Shown: positions 18,772 to 29,447 of the stretch, piece by piece | How the letters are laid out: each line of letters opens with the position of its first letter | Position numbering within the stretch: position 1 is the stretch's first letter | NCBI RefSeq assembly: GCF_001420915.1 | Contig: NZ_CP013021.1 | Span: 1,574,501-1,638,500, forward strand | Direction: 5' to 3' | Source of the DNA: Agarivorans gilvus | GTDB taxonomy: Bacteria; Pseudomonadota; Gammaproteobacteria; Enterobacterales; Celerinatantimonadaceae | Length of the DNA stretch: 64,000 bases | The notes under the pieces: model-generated | The model's database searches: none | Told to the model about the DNA's origin: nothing | Seen by the model: the letters and a program-made list of their open reading frames with translations, nothing else | Made by a program: the position numbers and the translations under genes

Positions 18772-19132
18772 GAAACACCTCTATATTCAATATCAGCCGC
18801 GAATAATATAGTAAAGTTGCTTAACTTACCGTTATTTATTGAAAACAAGCGCGCTTATCTCAGCCTATACAGACAGGCCCATTCTGCGTTCTAAGTTTTG
18901 AACTCATTTTGCCGATAATTACCCTCGGTATTTCTGAGGGTAATCGGCTTAATAACCGTGTATATTCCCTGCTTCATATTTTTAGCATTTGCTAAATTTT
19001 AATCGGCGTCAAAGGGCGTCCGCAAGGATCGCGTGCTAGTTAGCATCCGCCAACTATACATTCAGCAAGGAGCTCAGATTGCTCTTTAAGCTGTTTATTT
19101 AGCTTGTTTGTATAGTTTGAGGATAAATATCC
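18772..19132. other. Intergenic region with one hairpin
   Basis: This gap separates the divergent DUF2960 and efflux-adaptor genes and should carry both promoters. A hairpin at 18918-18944 pairs ATTACCCTC with GAGGGTAAT, flanked by further pairing GCCG/CGGC. No convincing operator or small gene was seen. Confidence 0.4.
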
Positions 19133-20250
19133 ATGTTTTTTAGTCGCCCTAAGATATTGGCAATCGCTCTCTCCTTGCCCTTCTGCTCGCCTGTGAGCCT
19201 GCAGCCACGGTGTCTAACGCAGCCCCTGCCAGTCTAGTTAACACCACCAGCGTACAAACAATTCACTATGCACCCTCTCAACAATTTGTCGGTCGCATTG
19301 AAGCTTATAACGACGTGGATATTCGCGCTCAAGTGAGCGGTTACTTAATCGCTCGCCACTTTGAAGATGGGCAAATGGTAGAACAAGGGCAGCTGCTCTA
19401 CGAAATCGATGCTACCCGTTACCAAGCAGCGGTTGCTCAAGCCAAAGCTGAGCTTGCCAAAGCTAAATCGGCCCTCGCCAACGCCAACCTAAATTGGCAA
19501 CGTGGCAAGAGTTTGCTGCCGCAAAAAAATATCAGCCAAGCGGAATTTGATCGCCTCACCGCCGAAAAACTCTCTAGCGAAGCGCAACTAGAAGCCGCCG
19601 AAGCGCTGCTCAGCGCCAGCTTAGTTGACCTAAAACACACCCAAGTACTAGCGCCTTTTACCGGCCGCATCGGCCAAAGTGAAGTAAGTCAAGGTGATTT
19701 AATCTCTAGCAATAGTGGCCGACTCACTAACTTAGTGAGCCTAGATCCGATCCGCGCCAGCTTTAGCATTTCTGAGCGCGAGCGCCTTAGCATGGGGCTA
19801 GACCAAGTCACTCAGCATTCTAGCCAGCAAGCCGCCCAGGTAGAGCTACAAATTAGTGACCAGCGTAGCTATAACCAAGCGGGTCAATTGGACTTTATTG
19901 ATAACCGGATTGACCGCCAAACCGGCACCATTGCACTGAGCGCTCGCTTCGCTAATCCGCAGCAACAACTGCTACCTGGCCAATACGTAGAAATTAAACT
20001 TAGTAGCCACCAGCAAGTGGCCGCTCAGGTGATTCCAAGACGCGCCGTACAAAGTGACCTTGAGGGTGAATACGTAATGATTGTGAACGCGCAAGGCAAG
20101 GCAGAGCGTAGAAATGTAAGCTTGGGTCCGGTAATCGAACAAGGCGTGGTGATTAATCAAGGTTTAAGCGGCGATGAACAGGTGATAAGTGCCGGTTTAC
20201 AGCGGGTACGTCACGGCTCAGCGGTGCAAATCGTTGAACCTCAAGCTTAA
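19133..20250 (+). CDS. RND efflux periplasmic adaptor lipoprotein, AcrA/MexA type (one apparent frameshift)
   Basis: A membrane-fusion adaptor that links an RND pump to an outer-membrane channel. The lipoyl, alpha-hairpin and barrel regions are intact (VGRIEAYNDVDIRAQVSGYL, DGQMVEQGQLLYEID, VLAPFTGRIG). The intact frame only begins at 19210, without a signal. Starting at the ATG at 19133 (GAGG upstream) and adding one C at 19173-19174 gives a 372-residue protein with a lipoprotein signal and lipobox LLAC ahead of CEPAAT. The pump gene follows 14 bases later. Drug range is not predictable. Confidence 0.9.
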
Positions 20251-20264
20251 GTAGGAATAGTCGA

Positions 20265-23200
20265 ATGCTAAGTCGCTTTTTTATTCAACGCCCCAAGTTT
20301 GCCTTGGTGATATCTATTCTGTTATCGCTTGCCGGTGCAATTGCCCTAAGCGTATTACCAGTAGCTGAATACCCCCAGATTAGCCCGCCATCGGTGAGTG
20401 TATCGGCCAACTACACCGGTGCCAGCGCCGAAACCGTTGAAGAAGCGGTAGCCGAGGTGATTGAAAGTTCGGTGAATGGCGTGGAAGACATGCTGTACAT
20501 GAACTCCAAAAGTGCCAACGATGGCTCGTATAGCCTCACCGTTACCTTCGACATTGGTACCGACCCAGACATGGCACAAATCAACGTGCAAAACCGGGTC
20601 ACCCAAATCGAATCCAAGCTACCGCCAGAGGTTCGCCAAGTGGGTGTAACGGTGCGCAAACGCTCGCCCGACCTACTGATGGTATTGAACTTCTACTCTC
20701 CAGACGGGCACTATGACGATACTTTCTTAAATAACTACGTCACCCTTAACATCGAAGACCAATTGGCGCGGGTGCAAGGGATCAGCGATGTGCGGGTGAT
20801 TAGTTCTTCGGAATACTCGATGCGCGTCTGGCTAGATCCACTAAAACTGGCCAACCTCGGCCTTACCGCTAGCGATGTTCGTAACAGCTTGGCCGAGCAA
20901 AACGTGCAAGTGGCGGTGGGCTCCATTGGCGCGCCACCTTACGAAAATAACAACGAAGTACAGTTTAGCCTGCTCACCAAAGGGCGTTTAGAAAGCGTCG
21001 CCGACTTTGAAAACATTCTGTTGGTGGCCAACGCCGATGGTTCTAGCACCTACTTGAAAGACGTAGCGCGGGTAGAATTAGGTAAACGTGGTTATGCCGC
21101 CTTTGGTGAATACCGCGAGCAACCTTCGGTATCGGTGATCTTGTCCTTACAAACCGGCGCAAACGCCCTAGAAAGTGGCGAAGGCGTGAAACAACTGCTG
21201 GTAAGTTTGAAGCAAAACATGCCAGAAAAAATGGACTACGACATCGCCTACGATACCACCTTGTTTGTTGCCGAATCGGTAAAAGGCGTGGTGAAAACCC
21301 TGATTGAAGCGGTGCTGTTGGTGATTCTAGTTACCTACTTATTCTTAGGTAACTGGCGCTCTACCCTAATCCCTGTGGTGGCGATTCCGGTCTCGTTGAT
21401 CGGCACCTTTGCGATCATGTTAGCCACCGGCTTTACCATTAATACCATCACCTTATTTGGCTTAATTTTGGCCATCGGCATTGTGGTGGACGACGCCATT
21501 TTGGTGATTGAAAACGTCGACAGTAAACTCTCGGCCCATCCAGAACTCAGCCCTCGCCAAGCCACCTTAAAGGCAATGCGCGAGGTAACAGGCCCGATTG
21601 TTTCCTCCACCTTGGTATTGTTGGCGGTATTCTTGCCGGTAGCGATGTTACCCGGCATTACCGGGGTAATGTACCGTCAATTCGCAATTACTATCTGTAT
21701 TTCGGTGGTCATCTCATCGATTAACGCCCTAACCCTATCGCCCGCCATTTGTTCGCTAGTGCTTAAACGCGGCAAACAAAAACAGGCCCGTTGGTTCCAG
21801 CTATTTAACCGTGGCTTAGTCGCCATTACCCAACGTTATGGTCAAGCCGCCGCGGTACTGGTGCGGCGCAGTGCCATGTTAATCGTGTTCTTCGTGGTGG
21901 CGATTGCCGCCGTAGCATGGATGAACCACAACACCTCTAAGGCTTTTGTTCCACAAGAAGACAAGGGGTATTACTGGTCAACGTACAGCTACCCGACTCG
22001 GCTTCATTAAGCCGCACCGCAGACATCTCTAAACGGGTATACCAGATTATTAGCCAAGAGCCGGGGGTTGATGCCGCCACCGTTGCCAATGGTTATGGCT
22101 TACTCACCGGCGCCATTCAATCTAACGCGGCTACCATGTTTGTTAAACTGAAACACTGGGATGAGCGTAACGCGCTAGATGGGGACCACTCTGCCGCAGC
22201 GATTAGTCAACGGATTAACCAGCAGGCTTACCGCCAAATTCAAGATGCCGTGATCTTCGCCTTTGGCCCCCCTGCGGTTCCGGGTATGGGCACCGCCTCG
22301 GGCTTTGAGTTTGTATTGCAAGACGGCTTAGGCCGCTCACGCAGCGAATTGGCTAAAACCATGCAAGAGCTCACCATTAAAGCCAATGCCGCGCCAGAAA
22401 TTGGCAGTGCCTTTAGCACCTTCCGCGCCGATGTTCCGCATTATTATGTCGACATTGACCGCAATAAGGCTAAACAATTGGGCATTCCTCTGGGGATTTA
22501 TTCACCACCCTGCAAGCCAACCTCGGCTCCTTGTATGTGAATGACTTTACCCTTTACGGGAAAAGCTTCCGAGTCACCATGCAGGCTGAAGATGAATACC
22601 GCAGCCGCCTTGATAACTTAGGCCAATTTCATGTACGCAGTGCCAGCGGCGATATGGTGCCACTGAGTACCCTAGTGAGCATAGAACAGCAGTTTGCCCC
22701 CGATGTAGCGTGGCGCTACAACCTATATCGCAGCGCGATTTTACAAGGGCAGCCCGCACCGGGCTACTCCTCTGGTGATGCAATTGCCGCGATGGAGCGC
22801 ATCGCCGCCGAAGAGCTGAGCAACGGCTATCAGTTTGAGTGGACAGGTATGGCCTACCAAGAAATTCAAGCTGGCAACCTAGCAGTATTTGCCTTTGGCC
22901 TAGCCTTGCTATTTATTTACCTGTTTATGGTGGCTCAATACGAAAGTTGGACCATTCCTCTGGCAATTATTCTAGTGGTGCCAGTGGCTACCTTGGGCTC
23001 TTACCTCGCCTTAGCGGCGGCGGGTTTACCAATGAACTTGTATGCTCAGATAGGTCTGGTGCTACTGATTGCGCTGGCAGCGAAAAACGCTATTTTGATC
23101 GTCGAGTTTGCCCGAATGCAGCGCGAAGAGCATGAAATGCCCATCGACCAAGCGGCTGTCAGCGGGGGAACGCTGCGCTTTAGAGCGGTGAACATGACCT

Positions 23201-23415
23201 CATGGTCATTCATTTTTGGCATGATCCCACTGATTTTAGCCAGTGGCGCAGGCCATATCAGCCAAAACTCACTGGGGATTTCACTGGTGGGCGGCCTACT
23301 CTGTGTACTATTAGTGGGCACCTTCCTAATCCCCGGCTTCTATGCCTTAATTCAGCGCCGTAGAGAAATTCACCACGGTGGCTCAACCAAGCTGCAAAAC
23401 ATAGAAGAAGACTAA
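20265..23415 (+). CDS. RND efflux pump, AcrB/MexB (HAE1) type (two apparent frameshifts)
   Basis: An inner-membrane proton-driven multidrug pump. The start MLSRFFIQRPKFALVISI, the porter domains, and the proton-relay segment AIGIVVDDAILVIEN with its paired aspartates are present. As written it falls into three frames: 20265-22010, about 21975-22540 and about 22490-23415. One missing base near 21974 (restoring LVNVQLPDSASLSRT) and one in the G4 run at 22492-22495 (restoring GDLFTTLQANLGSLY) give a continuous 1050-residue protein, the normal family length. No outer-membrane channel gene is adjacent. A hairpin follows. Confidence 0.92.
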
Positions 23416-23779
23416 ACCTTAATTAACCCAGCTCACCAAGCTAGCGCTTGGTGAGCTAAAGATATGCTGCATGTACAATATTTATCACCTAAAACACAAG
23501 CATGGTTAAAGCCAGCAATAGCGACTTTGCTGTGACTCCAACAGTAATTAAACCAATGCTTGCCAAAACACACCGTCAAAGTCAGCCGTTTATCCCTAAA
23601 ATGACTTAATCACTAGTATTTGATGATGATTAAGCTCAACGAATTAAAAATTTGGGCTAGGGTTTATCTTGCCAATCGGCTAATCTTGCGGGCAAAAATA
23701 AATAAGCCCAGCACGGCTCAGCTTCGTGGCTAACAGCAGCGTTCAAACAATAAACAACCGTCGCTGGCGAGGAAAAATA
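23416..23779. other. Intergenic region before fadD with a strong hairpin
   Basis: A perfect 11-bp stem at 23431-23456 (GCTCACCAAGC with GCTTGGTGAGC, 4-base loop) lies 15 bases after the pump stop and is probably its terminator, although no T-run follows. The rest must carry the fadD promoter. No FadR site could be assigned with confidence. Confidence 0.6.
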
Positions 23780-25436
23780 ATGAATTCAACAGACCAACCT
23801 TGGTTAAAAAGTTATCCTGAGGATGTACCCGCTGAAATCAGCACCGAACAGTTTGAAAACCTACTCGAATTGTTTGAACACAGTTGCCAAAGAGCCCCCA
23901 AGAAGTGGCCTTTGTTAATATGGGTCACAACCTCACCTACCAGCAGCTCGATCAAAAATCCCTAGCCTTTGCCGCCTATTTGCAGCACCTAGGTATGCAA
24001 AAGGGTGAGCGCATCGCGCTAATGATGCCTAACTTATTGCAATACCCCATCGCCCTGTATGGCGCACTACGTGCCGGCCTTGTGGTGGTGAACGTAAACC
24101 CCTTATATACCCCAGAGAATTAAAACACCAGCTGTGTGACTCTGAAGCCACAGCGGTAGTCGCCGTAACCAACTTCGGTAATAGTTTGCAGCAAGTGATT
24201 AAGCAGACTCAGGTAAAACACATTATTCTTACTAGCATTGGCGACCAACTAGCCGCGCATAGGCGCACCTTGGTTAACTTTGTGGTGAAGTATGTAAAAA
24301 AAATGGTGCCCAAATACAATCTACCCGGTGCCATTTCAATGCGACGCGCCCTCACCGAAGGCAAAAACATGGCTTACCAAAAGCCCAGCATTTCCGGCGA
24401 TGATATTGCCTACCTGCAATACACTGGCGGCACTACCGGGCGAGCCAAAGGCGCCATGCTCAGCCACTACAATGTACTGACCAACGTAATTCAAGTGTAT
24501 TACCACTTTGGCCCACGCACCCTGCAAGATAAAGAACACGCGGTAACACCGCTGCCGCTGTACCATATTTTTGCCAATACCGTGAGCATGATGTTCATCT
24601 TGTACATTGGTGGCAAAAACCTATTGATTACCAACCCACGTGATCTCGACAGTTTTGTTAACGACCTGAAGAAGTACCCGTTTACCATGATCTTCGGTTT
24701 AAACACCCTATTTAACGGTTTGCTGAAACATGAAGGCTTTAGACAGTTAGACTTTTCCAGAGCGCGTTTCACCATTGCCGGCGGCATGGCGACCCAAAAA
24801 CACATTGCCGAACAATGGCAAGAGCTTACCAAAATGCCCGTTATTGAAGGCTACGGTTTAACCGAATGTTCGCCAGTAGTGGCCGCTGGAACGCACCTAC
24901 AACAAGCCTTTATTGCTTCTATTGGTGTGCCGATGCCCAGCACCCAAATCCGCATTGTTGATGAACAAGGCCAAGAGCTAAATGTAGGTGAAGTGGGTGA
25001 GCTAGAGATAAAAGGCCCGCAGGTGATGCAAGGCTATTGGAAGCAGCCCGAAGAAACCGCCAATGTACTCAGCAAAGACGGCTGGATAAAATCTGGCGAC
25101 ATTGGCCGCATGGACGAAAACGGCTACTTCTTTGTTGAAGACCGTAAAAAAGACATGATTTTGGTTTCTGGCTTCAATGTATTTCCTAACGAAATCGAAG
25201 AAGTCGCCACCCTACACCGCCACATTGTTGAAGCCGCAGCAGTAGGCGTACCCGATGATGTTACCGGCGAGCGGGTAAGACTATTTGTGGTATGTGACGC
25301 CAGAGTGCCCAGAGATGAAATTAAAAAGCATTGCCGTAAACACTTAACCGCTTACAAAATGCCCAGAGAAATCGTCTACCGCGAAGAATTACCCAAGAGT
25401 AATGTGGGCAAAATCCTCCGCCGAGAATTGCGCTAA
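23780..25436 (+). CDS. fadD: Long-chain acyl-CoA synthetase (two apparent frameshifts)
   Basis: An AMP-forming enzyme that activates fatty acids to acyl-CoA at the inner membrane before beta-oxidation. It has the P-loop-like YTGGTTGRAKGAMLSH, the GYGLTECSP adenylate motif, and the C-terminal KDMILVSGFNVFPNEIE plus final lysine in KSNVGKILRREL. The frame is broken twice; one C missing at 23895-23899 and one at 24110-24113 would restore RAPQEVAFVNMG and PRELKHQLCD. The repaired protein has 552 residues (561 in E. coli). The start at 23780 has GAGGAAAAATA upstream. Partner to the FadL-type porin. Confidence 0.93.
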
Positions 25437-25450
25437 ACCCACATAAACAA

Positions 25451-25473
25451 GGACCTAGCCAGTGACTAGGTCC
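25451..25473 (+). terminator. Hairpin after fadD, near-identical to one at 29842
   Basis: An 8-bp stem GGACCTAG/CTAGGTCC with a 7-base loop, 14 bases after the fadD stop. No T-run follows, so it may be a weak terminator. Its 23 bases differ from the hairpin at 29842-29864 at only one position. Confidence 0.6.
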
Positions 25474-25748
25474 AATCCGATATATCAATCCAAATACATT
25501 CGTTTTACCGCATACCAGCAAACCTAAACGCGCTCCCCCCTACACTAGGAACAACTCATTTTTGGACAGAAACGTTTTAGAATATTTGAACTAATAATAT
25601 TGCTTCGGATTATTGTGAGTATGGGAAAGTGCTAATTAGGAACATTACAGGGCATTCTTAAAAAGAAAGAGCTTATGTGTCCAACCATCGGGGTCCACTT
25701 CTAACATCATCTTTTTGCTCACTTAGCATCAGAATAACTGAGGTACCT
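25474..25748. other. Gap holding a short coding-like remnant on the minus strand
   Basis: Between fadD and the putative immunity gene. On the minus strand 25645-25722 is a 25-codon reading frame (GTG start) with protein-like composition, including EVDPDGWTHKLFLF. It may be the leftover 3' end of a lost gene. Nothing else was recognised. Confidence 0.3.
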
Positions 25749-26264
25749 CTAGAGCTCGCCATTATCAATTTTTTTAGCAACCAGCTTGAGCTCTTCTAGT
25801 AAACCATTGTCAAATAACATTTCATCAGTAAAACAAAACTCTTGCTGCTTTTTAATTGTAACGCTTCCATATCTATTACGACTTGCGTTTGCTAATCCAT
25901 AACCGGGCGTACCAAACCAGCGACTAGCTACAAGTTTTTCACCAGCGATTTCCTTAGCGTACGTGAACTCGCCTTTCCTTAAACCACCTTCAGCCTCTGT
26001 TTTCATGAACTTCTGCTCAATAGCATTGATAAACCAAGATAAACCTGACTTAGGTATTTCTATAAATGAGCCTCCAACCCACTTTTCTGGCTTACCATTC
26101 ACAGGTGGAAAATAACCTTTAGTTGCCCAAATTAGATACCCATCATCTAGTAGCAAATAGTAGTAATCTGTATTTTTGTTATTAAATGTAGGTTGCGAAT
26201 AATGCAAAACTACTCGTTTATCCGTATCAAGCTTATTTGGGTCGGTGTTATTAAATATTCTCAT
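25749..26264 (-). CDS. Putative immunity protein to the adjacent toxin-like protein
   Basis: A 171-residue soluble protein with no recognised family. It is rich in aromatic and charged residues, with a Tyr run (DYYYLLLDDGYLIWATKG) and a C-terminal acidic helix, and has no signal peptide. Its ATG overlaps the stop of the large upstream gene as ATGA, so the two are translationally coupled. A small gene directly behind a polymorphic-toxin-like gene is the classical place for an immunity gene. By eye it is more AT-rich than the flanking housekeeping genes. The immunity role is inferred from context only. Confidence 0.55.
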   Translation of the reverse strand: MRIFNNTDPNKLDTDKRVVLHYSQPTFNNKNTDYYYLLLDDGYLIWATKGYFPPVNGKPEKWVGGSFIEIPKSGLSWFINAIEQKFMKTEAEGGLRKGEFTYAKEIAGEKLVASRWFGTPGYGLANASRNRYGSVTIKKQQEFCFTDEMLFDNGLLEELKLVAKKIDNGEL

Positions 26265-28477
26265 AAGTTAATCCGCTTAATTGCACCTAGGTCTTCCAAC
26301 TTACCTAGCTGTTGTGGATTCCTATCATAAGTAAAGACTTCGACAGGGCCATAAGCTACTTTCCCAACAACATTGGTATCACGAGTCATGCCATTGCCGG
26401 TGAAGATTTCCCATGCGCTAATTTTGGTAGCTATATCATGCCGCTCGCTTAATAAACCAATCGTTTCAGCATCATAACCAAGCGCTTCAGCATACTCCCG
26501 CCTCTTTATTGGATTATTCATGTCTATTCCTGCTTCCCACGCTTTGTTAGCGAAGTCTTCATATTTAGGCGCAAAATCCTCGTTCATTACTCTTTTGGCT
26601 ATACTTGGGTCAATCCCCATATCAGGGTTATTAGCAATTATTTTATTTATGTTATCGAAAGTGGGAATAATAGATACGACATCCCCAGCATCAGCCAATT
26701 GTTGATTATCGATAAGCAACATCGTGTAATTTTTATTTGGGTCATATCTAGTACCAAAAGCATTCAGTATGAGTTTCGCATCGCTATCCGCATGCTCGAC
26801 TTGGCTCATGGGGGCGGTCCATGTCACTGCGCGGCCATTCTTAACCTGACCAATTGTGCCAGAGTCCTTTGAGTGCCCAGTCTCAATAATACGCACTAAC
26901 ACATTCTCGTTAAGCCCGTTTTCTACAATATTAAGCTTATCTTCAAGGGTATAGGGTGTTTTTGGCAGTGGAGAATTAGAGGCTCTGGCTTCGGCAATAG
27001 CATCTTTAGCTTTGCTTAAGCGCTTTTCTGCTTCATCGATAGTTTGTACTGGGCTAATACGCTTTGGCTTATGATTAGCAGGCTTTTGTTTTGCCGCATC
27101 AGTAGACACTTGTGCCCCTGCAGGCTTAGCAATTTGTTGTTCAACTTTTCCGCCAGTACGGCCGGATTGAGTTTTAAATCTGGCTTTTTGTTTTAGTTGC
27201 TTAGCAAGCTTTTTAAATAGGCCACCAAGTTTATCTAAATGGCGCACCTTGTTAGCGGCTACAGCGGCGGTACCTGCACCTCCAGTAAGGGCGACGAGAA
27301 CTGCGCCTAGCACAATATCAAATATGGCAGCGCCGCCCATTTCGGTAAGCTCGGTATGATGCTGTGCGTCGGCAAAGTCTTTTACAAATTGCAGTAAGGC
27401 CGTTTGAGTTTCGTCGTCATCACTAATAAAGCTGGCAATTTCGTAGGCTTCGGTGAGGTTTTCTTTGGTAATAGAGGCGGGGTCAAACCCTAATGCTTTT
27501 ACATAAGCTTGGTGTTGCTGAGCCGTCCAATTGTTGGCAAAGCTGGTCGCCCAACTATCATTGTCTTCAACATTATAAGCATCCCAACCAGCGTTAAGGG
27601 CTCGCTTAAGTTGCCCTTGCATAGAGCCAAGCTCTATAAGGTTATAGGTAAATTCAGCGGTATCACTAAGCGCACCACCAATCCCAGTTAACAGAGAGCC
27701 AATACTCGATACCCCCTTTTCAAGCGCATTTAGCTCACCATATTCGGCGGCTATTTTGGCGCCCTCTGCTCGCTCGGCGGTAATAATGCTACTGAGTACG
27801 GCAGTTATCTCGGCTCGAGTAGCTGCAATGGCGGCGTCATTGGGTTGCTCGCCAAACTCAACATCAACGTTATTGGGTTTAAGGTTAGGTAGATGCGCTA
27901 AACCATCAGCATCGAGCATGCCTTTTAATACTGTGCCGTCAGCTAAGGTTGCCTTGTAAGGCAAGTTGGCCGCAGGTGAGCCATCTGGTAATGCGCAATA
28001 CAAGTCTAAAGCTTCGCGAATGTCTTCAGTTGATTGTCCACCTTGGCCCAAGGGCTTTTGAGCTGGCTTAGCGCGAGTAACAACACTCTCTGGCAAAGCT
28101 GCTACAGGCATGCCGCCTTCCATATTCGAAGGCGGTGGTGGAGCAAAGTTTGCACCTTTAAGCACCTTAACCTCACCGCTCACAATGCCATTACTCAGCC
28201 AAGCAATTTTCTGCTGCTCGCTTTTGTGGCCGGCCATGTAATCGCCAGATACCTGAAAGTAGAGTTTGTTTAAGTCAAACTGATAACCCCACATAGGGCT
28301 ATGGTTTTGCAGTAAGGATTGCGCCCAATATGTATCGATATGGTGATGAATCAATTCGCCAGAATTAGGCACATAGCTTACATGCCTAGGTAAGAACATA
28401 TAAGACTGGCCAAAGGCATCCACTAACAGAGTTTGGTTAAACTTAGCTTGCTCGAAAGGGTTAGCGTTTGGGTGCAT
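26261..28477 (-). CDS. Putative polymorphic toxin / T6SS-type effector
   Basis: A 738-residue multidomain protein with no N-terminal signal. Residues 1-110 form an unrecognised domain followed by a proline linker (APPPP, 112-116). Residues 170-212 resemble the carbohydrate-like beta module found in type VI tip proteins and effectors (KATLADGTVLKG, then VDVEFGE). Residues 383-409 are a hydrophobic, glycine-rich segment, then a Lys-rich stretch to 432. Residues about 510-738 are probably the toxic domain, family unknown. A strong GGGAGG precedes the ATG. No vgrG, PAAR or hcp gene is nearby, so the secretion route is inference. Confidence 0.6.
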   Translation of the reverse strand: MHPNANPFEQAKFNQTLLVDAFGQSYMFLPRHVSYVPNSGELIHHHIDTYWAQSLLQNHSPMWGYQFDLNKLYFQVSGDYMAGHKSEQQKIAWLSNGIVSGEVKVLKGANFAPPPPSNMEGGMPVAALPESVVTRAKPAQKPLGQGGQSTEDIREALDLYCALPDGSPAANLPYKATLADGTVLKGMLDADGLAHLPNLKPNNVDVEFGEQPNDAAIAATRAEITAVLSSIITAERAEGAKIAAEYGELNALEKGVSSIGSLLTGIGGALSDTAEFTYNLIELGSMQGQLKRALNAGWDAYNVEDNDSWATSFANNWTAQQHQAYVKALGFDPASITKENLTEAYEIASFISDDDETQTALLQFVKDFADAQHHTELTEMGGAAIFDIVLGAVLVALTGGAGTAAVAANKVRHLDKLGGLFKKLAKQLKQKARFKTQSGRTGGKVEQQIAKPAGAQVSTDAAKQKPANHKPKRISPVQTIDEAEKRLSKAKDAIAEARASNSPLPKTPYTLEDKLNIVENGLNENVLVRIIETGHSKDSGTIGQVKNGRAVTWTAPMSQVEHADSDAKLILNAFGTRYDPNKNYTMLLIDNQQLADAGDVVSIIPTFDNINKIIANNPDMGIDPSIAKRVMNEDFAPKYEDFANKAWEAGIDMNNPIKRREYAEALGYDAETIGLLSERHDIATKISAWEIFTGNGMTRDTNVVGKVAYGPVEVFTYDRNPQQLGKLEDLGAIKRINL

Positions 28478-28702
28478 TATAGCCTCCCAAACACGCCATC
28501 GATTTCACTGCCTTAAACATGCGGTTCCTTGCTCGCTTATCTGGACAAAATTGACTTAAGAATCAATAAGGTCGTGATGTTATCAGGCTAATAACAAGGG
28601 AGTCAATATAAATATTAAAATACTCATTAAGCTTAGCGCTAGAGATGAGGTTAATTTGCTGAAAATACAAAGTTTAGTTTGAGTTATTTTAGGTTTGAAA
28701 CT

Positions 28703-28930
28703 CCTAATGGGGCAAAAACTTTTCACTCTCGATAGTCAAGACTGCGCTTTTATATCCCATCATCTTCGCCGAGTAGCGTAAATGAACAAGGGATTAAGTT
28801 GAAGTCTGTTTGAGCGTAGCGAGTTACTTCAACGCCCTTGGGAATGCGCAACGCAGGATCTAAGAAGATGCAGGGCAGCCTTTCTTTTGCTTGTAAGCTT
28901 TAGCAGTCAAAGCTTATGACGTCGCCATAG
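28703..28930. repeat. Tandem structured repeat, copy A
   Basis: First of four related units of about 230-275 bases. Nested pairing is visible: CATCTTC 28761-28767 with GAAGATG 28864-28870; CAAGGG 28787-28792 with CCCTTG 28835-28840; GTTGAAGT 28798-28805 with ACTTCAAC 28826-28833. A second hairpin, TAAGCTTT/AAAGCTTA, lies at 28894-28916. It is most similar to copy D. Confidence 0.8.
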
Positions 28931-29190
28931 CGAAAGCTTTTATCCCGTTACTAACACAGAATAGGGCAAAAACCTTCCCCCACTCTCGATACTCAAGGTT
29001 GCGCCTTTTCATCCCTTCATTATCGCCGAGCAACGCCGTTGACAAGCGATGAAGCCGAGCACTGTTTGAGCGCAGCGAGTTGCGCAGGCGCGCTTGGAAA
29101 CAAGTCGCGCAGGATAAAGATAATGCAGGGCGAGCTTTCTTTTTGCTTCGTTTTTCTTTGCTCGTCAAAGAAAAATGACGTCGCCGTAGG
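28931..29190. repeat. Tandem structured repeat, copy B
   Basis: A 260-base unit. Outer stem CATTATC 29018-29024 with GATAATG 29119-29125; inner stem CAAGCG 29043-29048 with CGCTTG 29091-29096. A later hairpin pairs TTTTTCTTTG with CAAAGAAAAA, followed by CGCC-GTA-GGCG. Very similar to copy C. Confidence 0.85.
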
Positions 29191-29447
29191 CGAAAGCTTT
29201 TATCCCGTTACTAACACAGAATAGGGCAAAACCTTTCCCACCCTCGATACTCAAGACTGCGCTTTTTCATCCCTTCATTATCGCCGAGCAACGCCGTTGA
29301 CAAGCGATGAAGCCGAGCACTGTTTGAGCGCAGCGAGTTGCGCAGGCGCGCTTGGAAACAAGTCGCGCAGGATAAAGATAATGCAGGGCAGCCTTTCTTT
29401 TGCTTCGTTTTCTTTGGCTGGTGCAAAGAAAATGACGTTGCCGTAGG
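29191..29447. repeat. Tandem structured repeat, copy C
   Basis: A 257-base unit nearly identical to copy B over most of its length. Outer stem 29276-29282 with 29377-29383; inner stem 29301-29306 with 29349-29354. The later hairpin is TTTTCTTTG/CAAAGAAAA with a slightly different loop. Confidence 0.85.

Noticed and set aside
20265..23415. RND pump as a pseudogene or programmed frameshift
   Set aside because: Two one-base gaps restore a normal 1050-residue pump; there is no slippery site, and the same kind of gap affects unrelated genes.
23726..25436. fadD as three separate genes
   Set aside because: The three frames join into one acyl-CoA synthetase with all motifs in order once two Cs are added.
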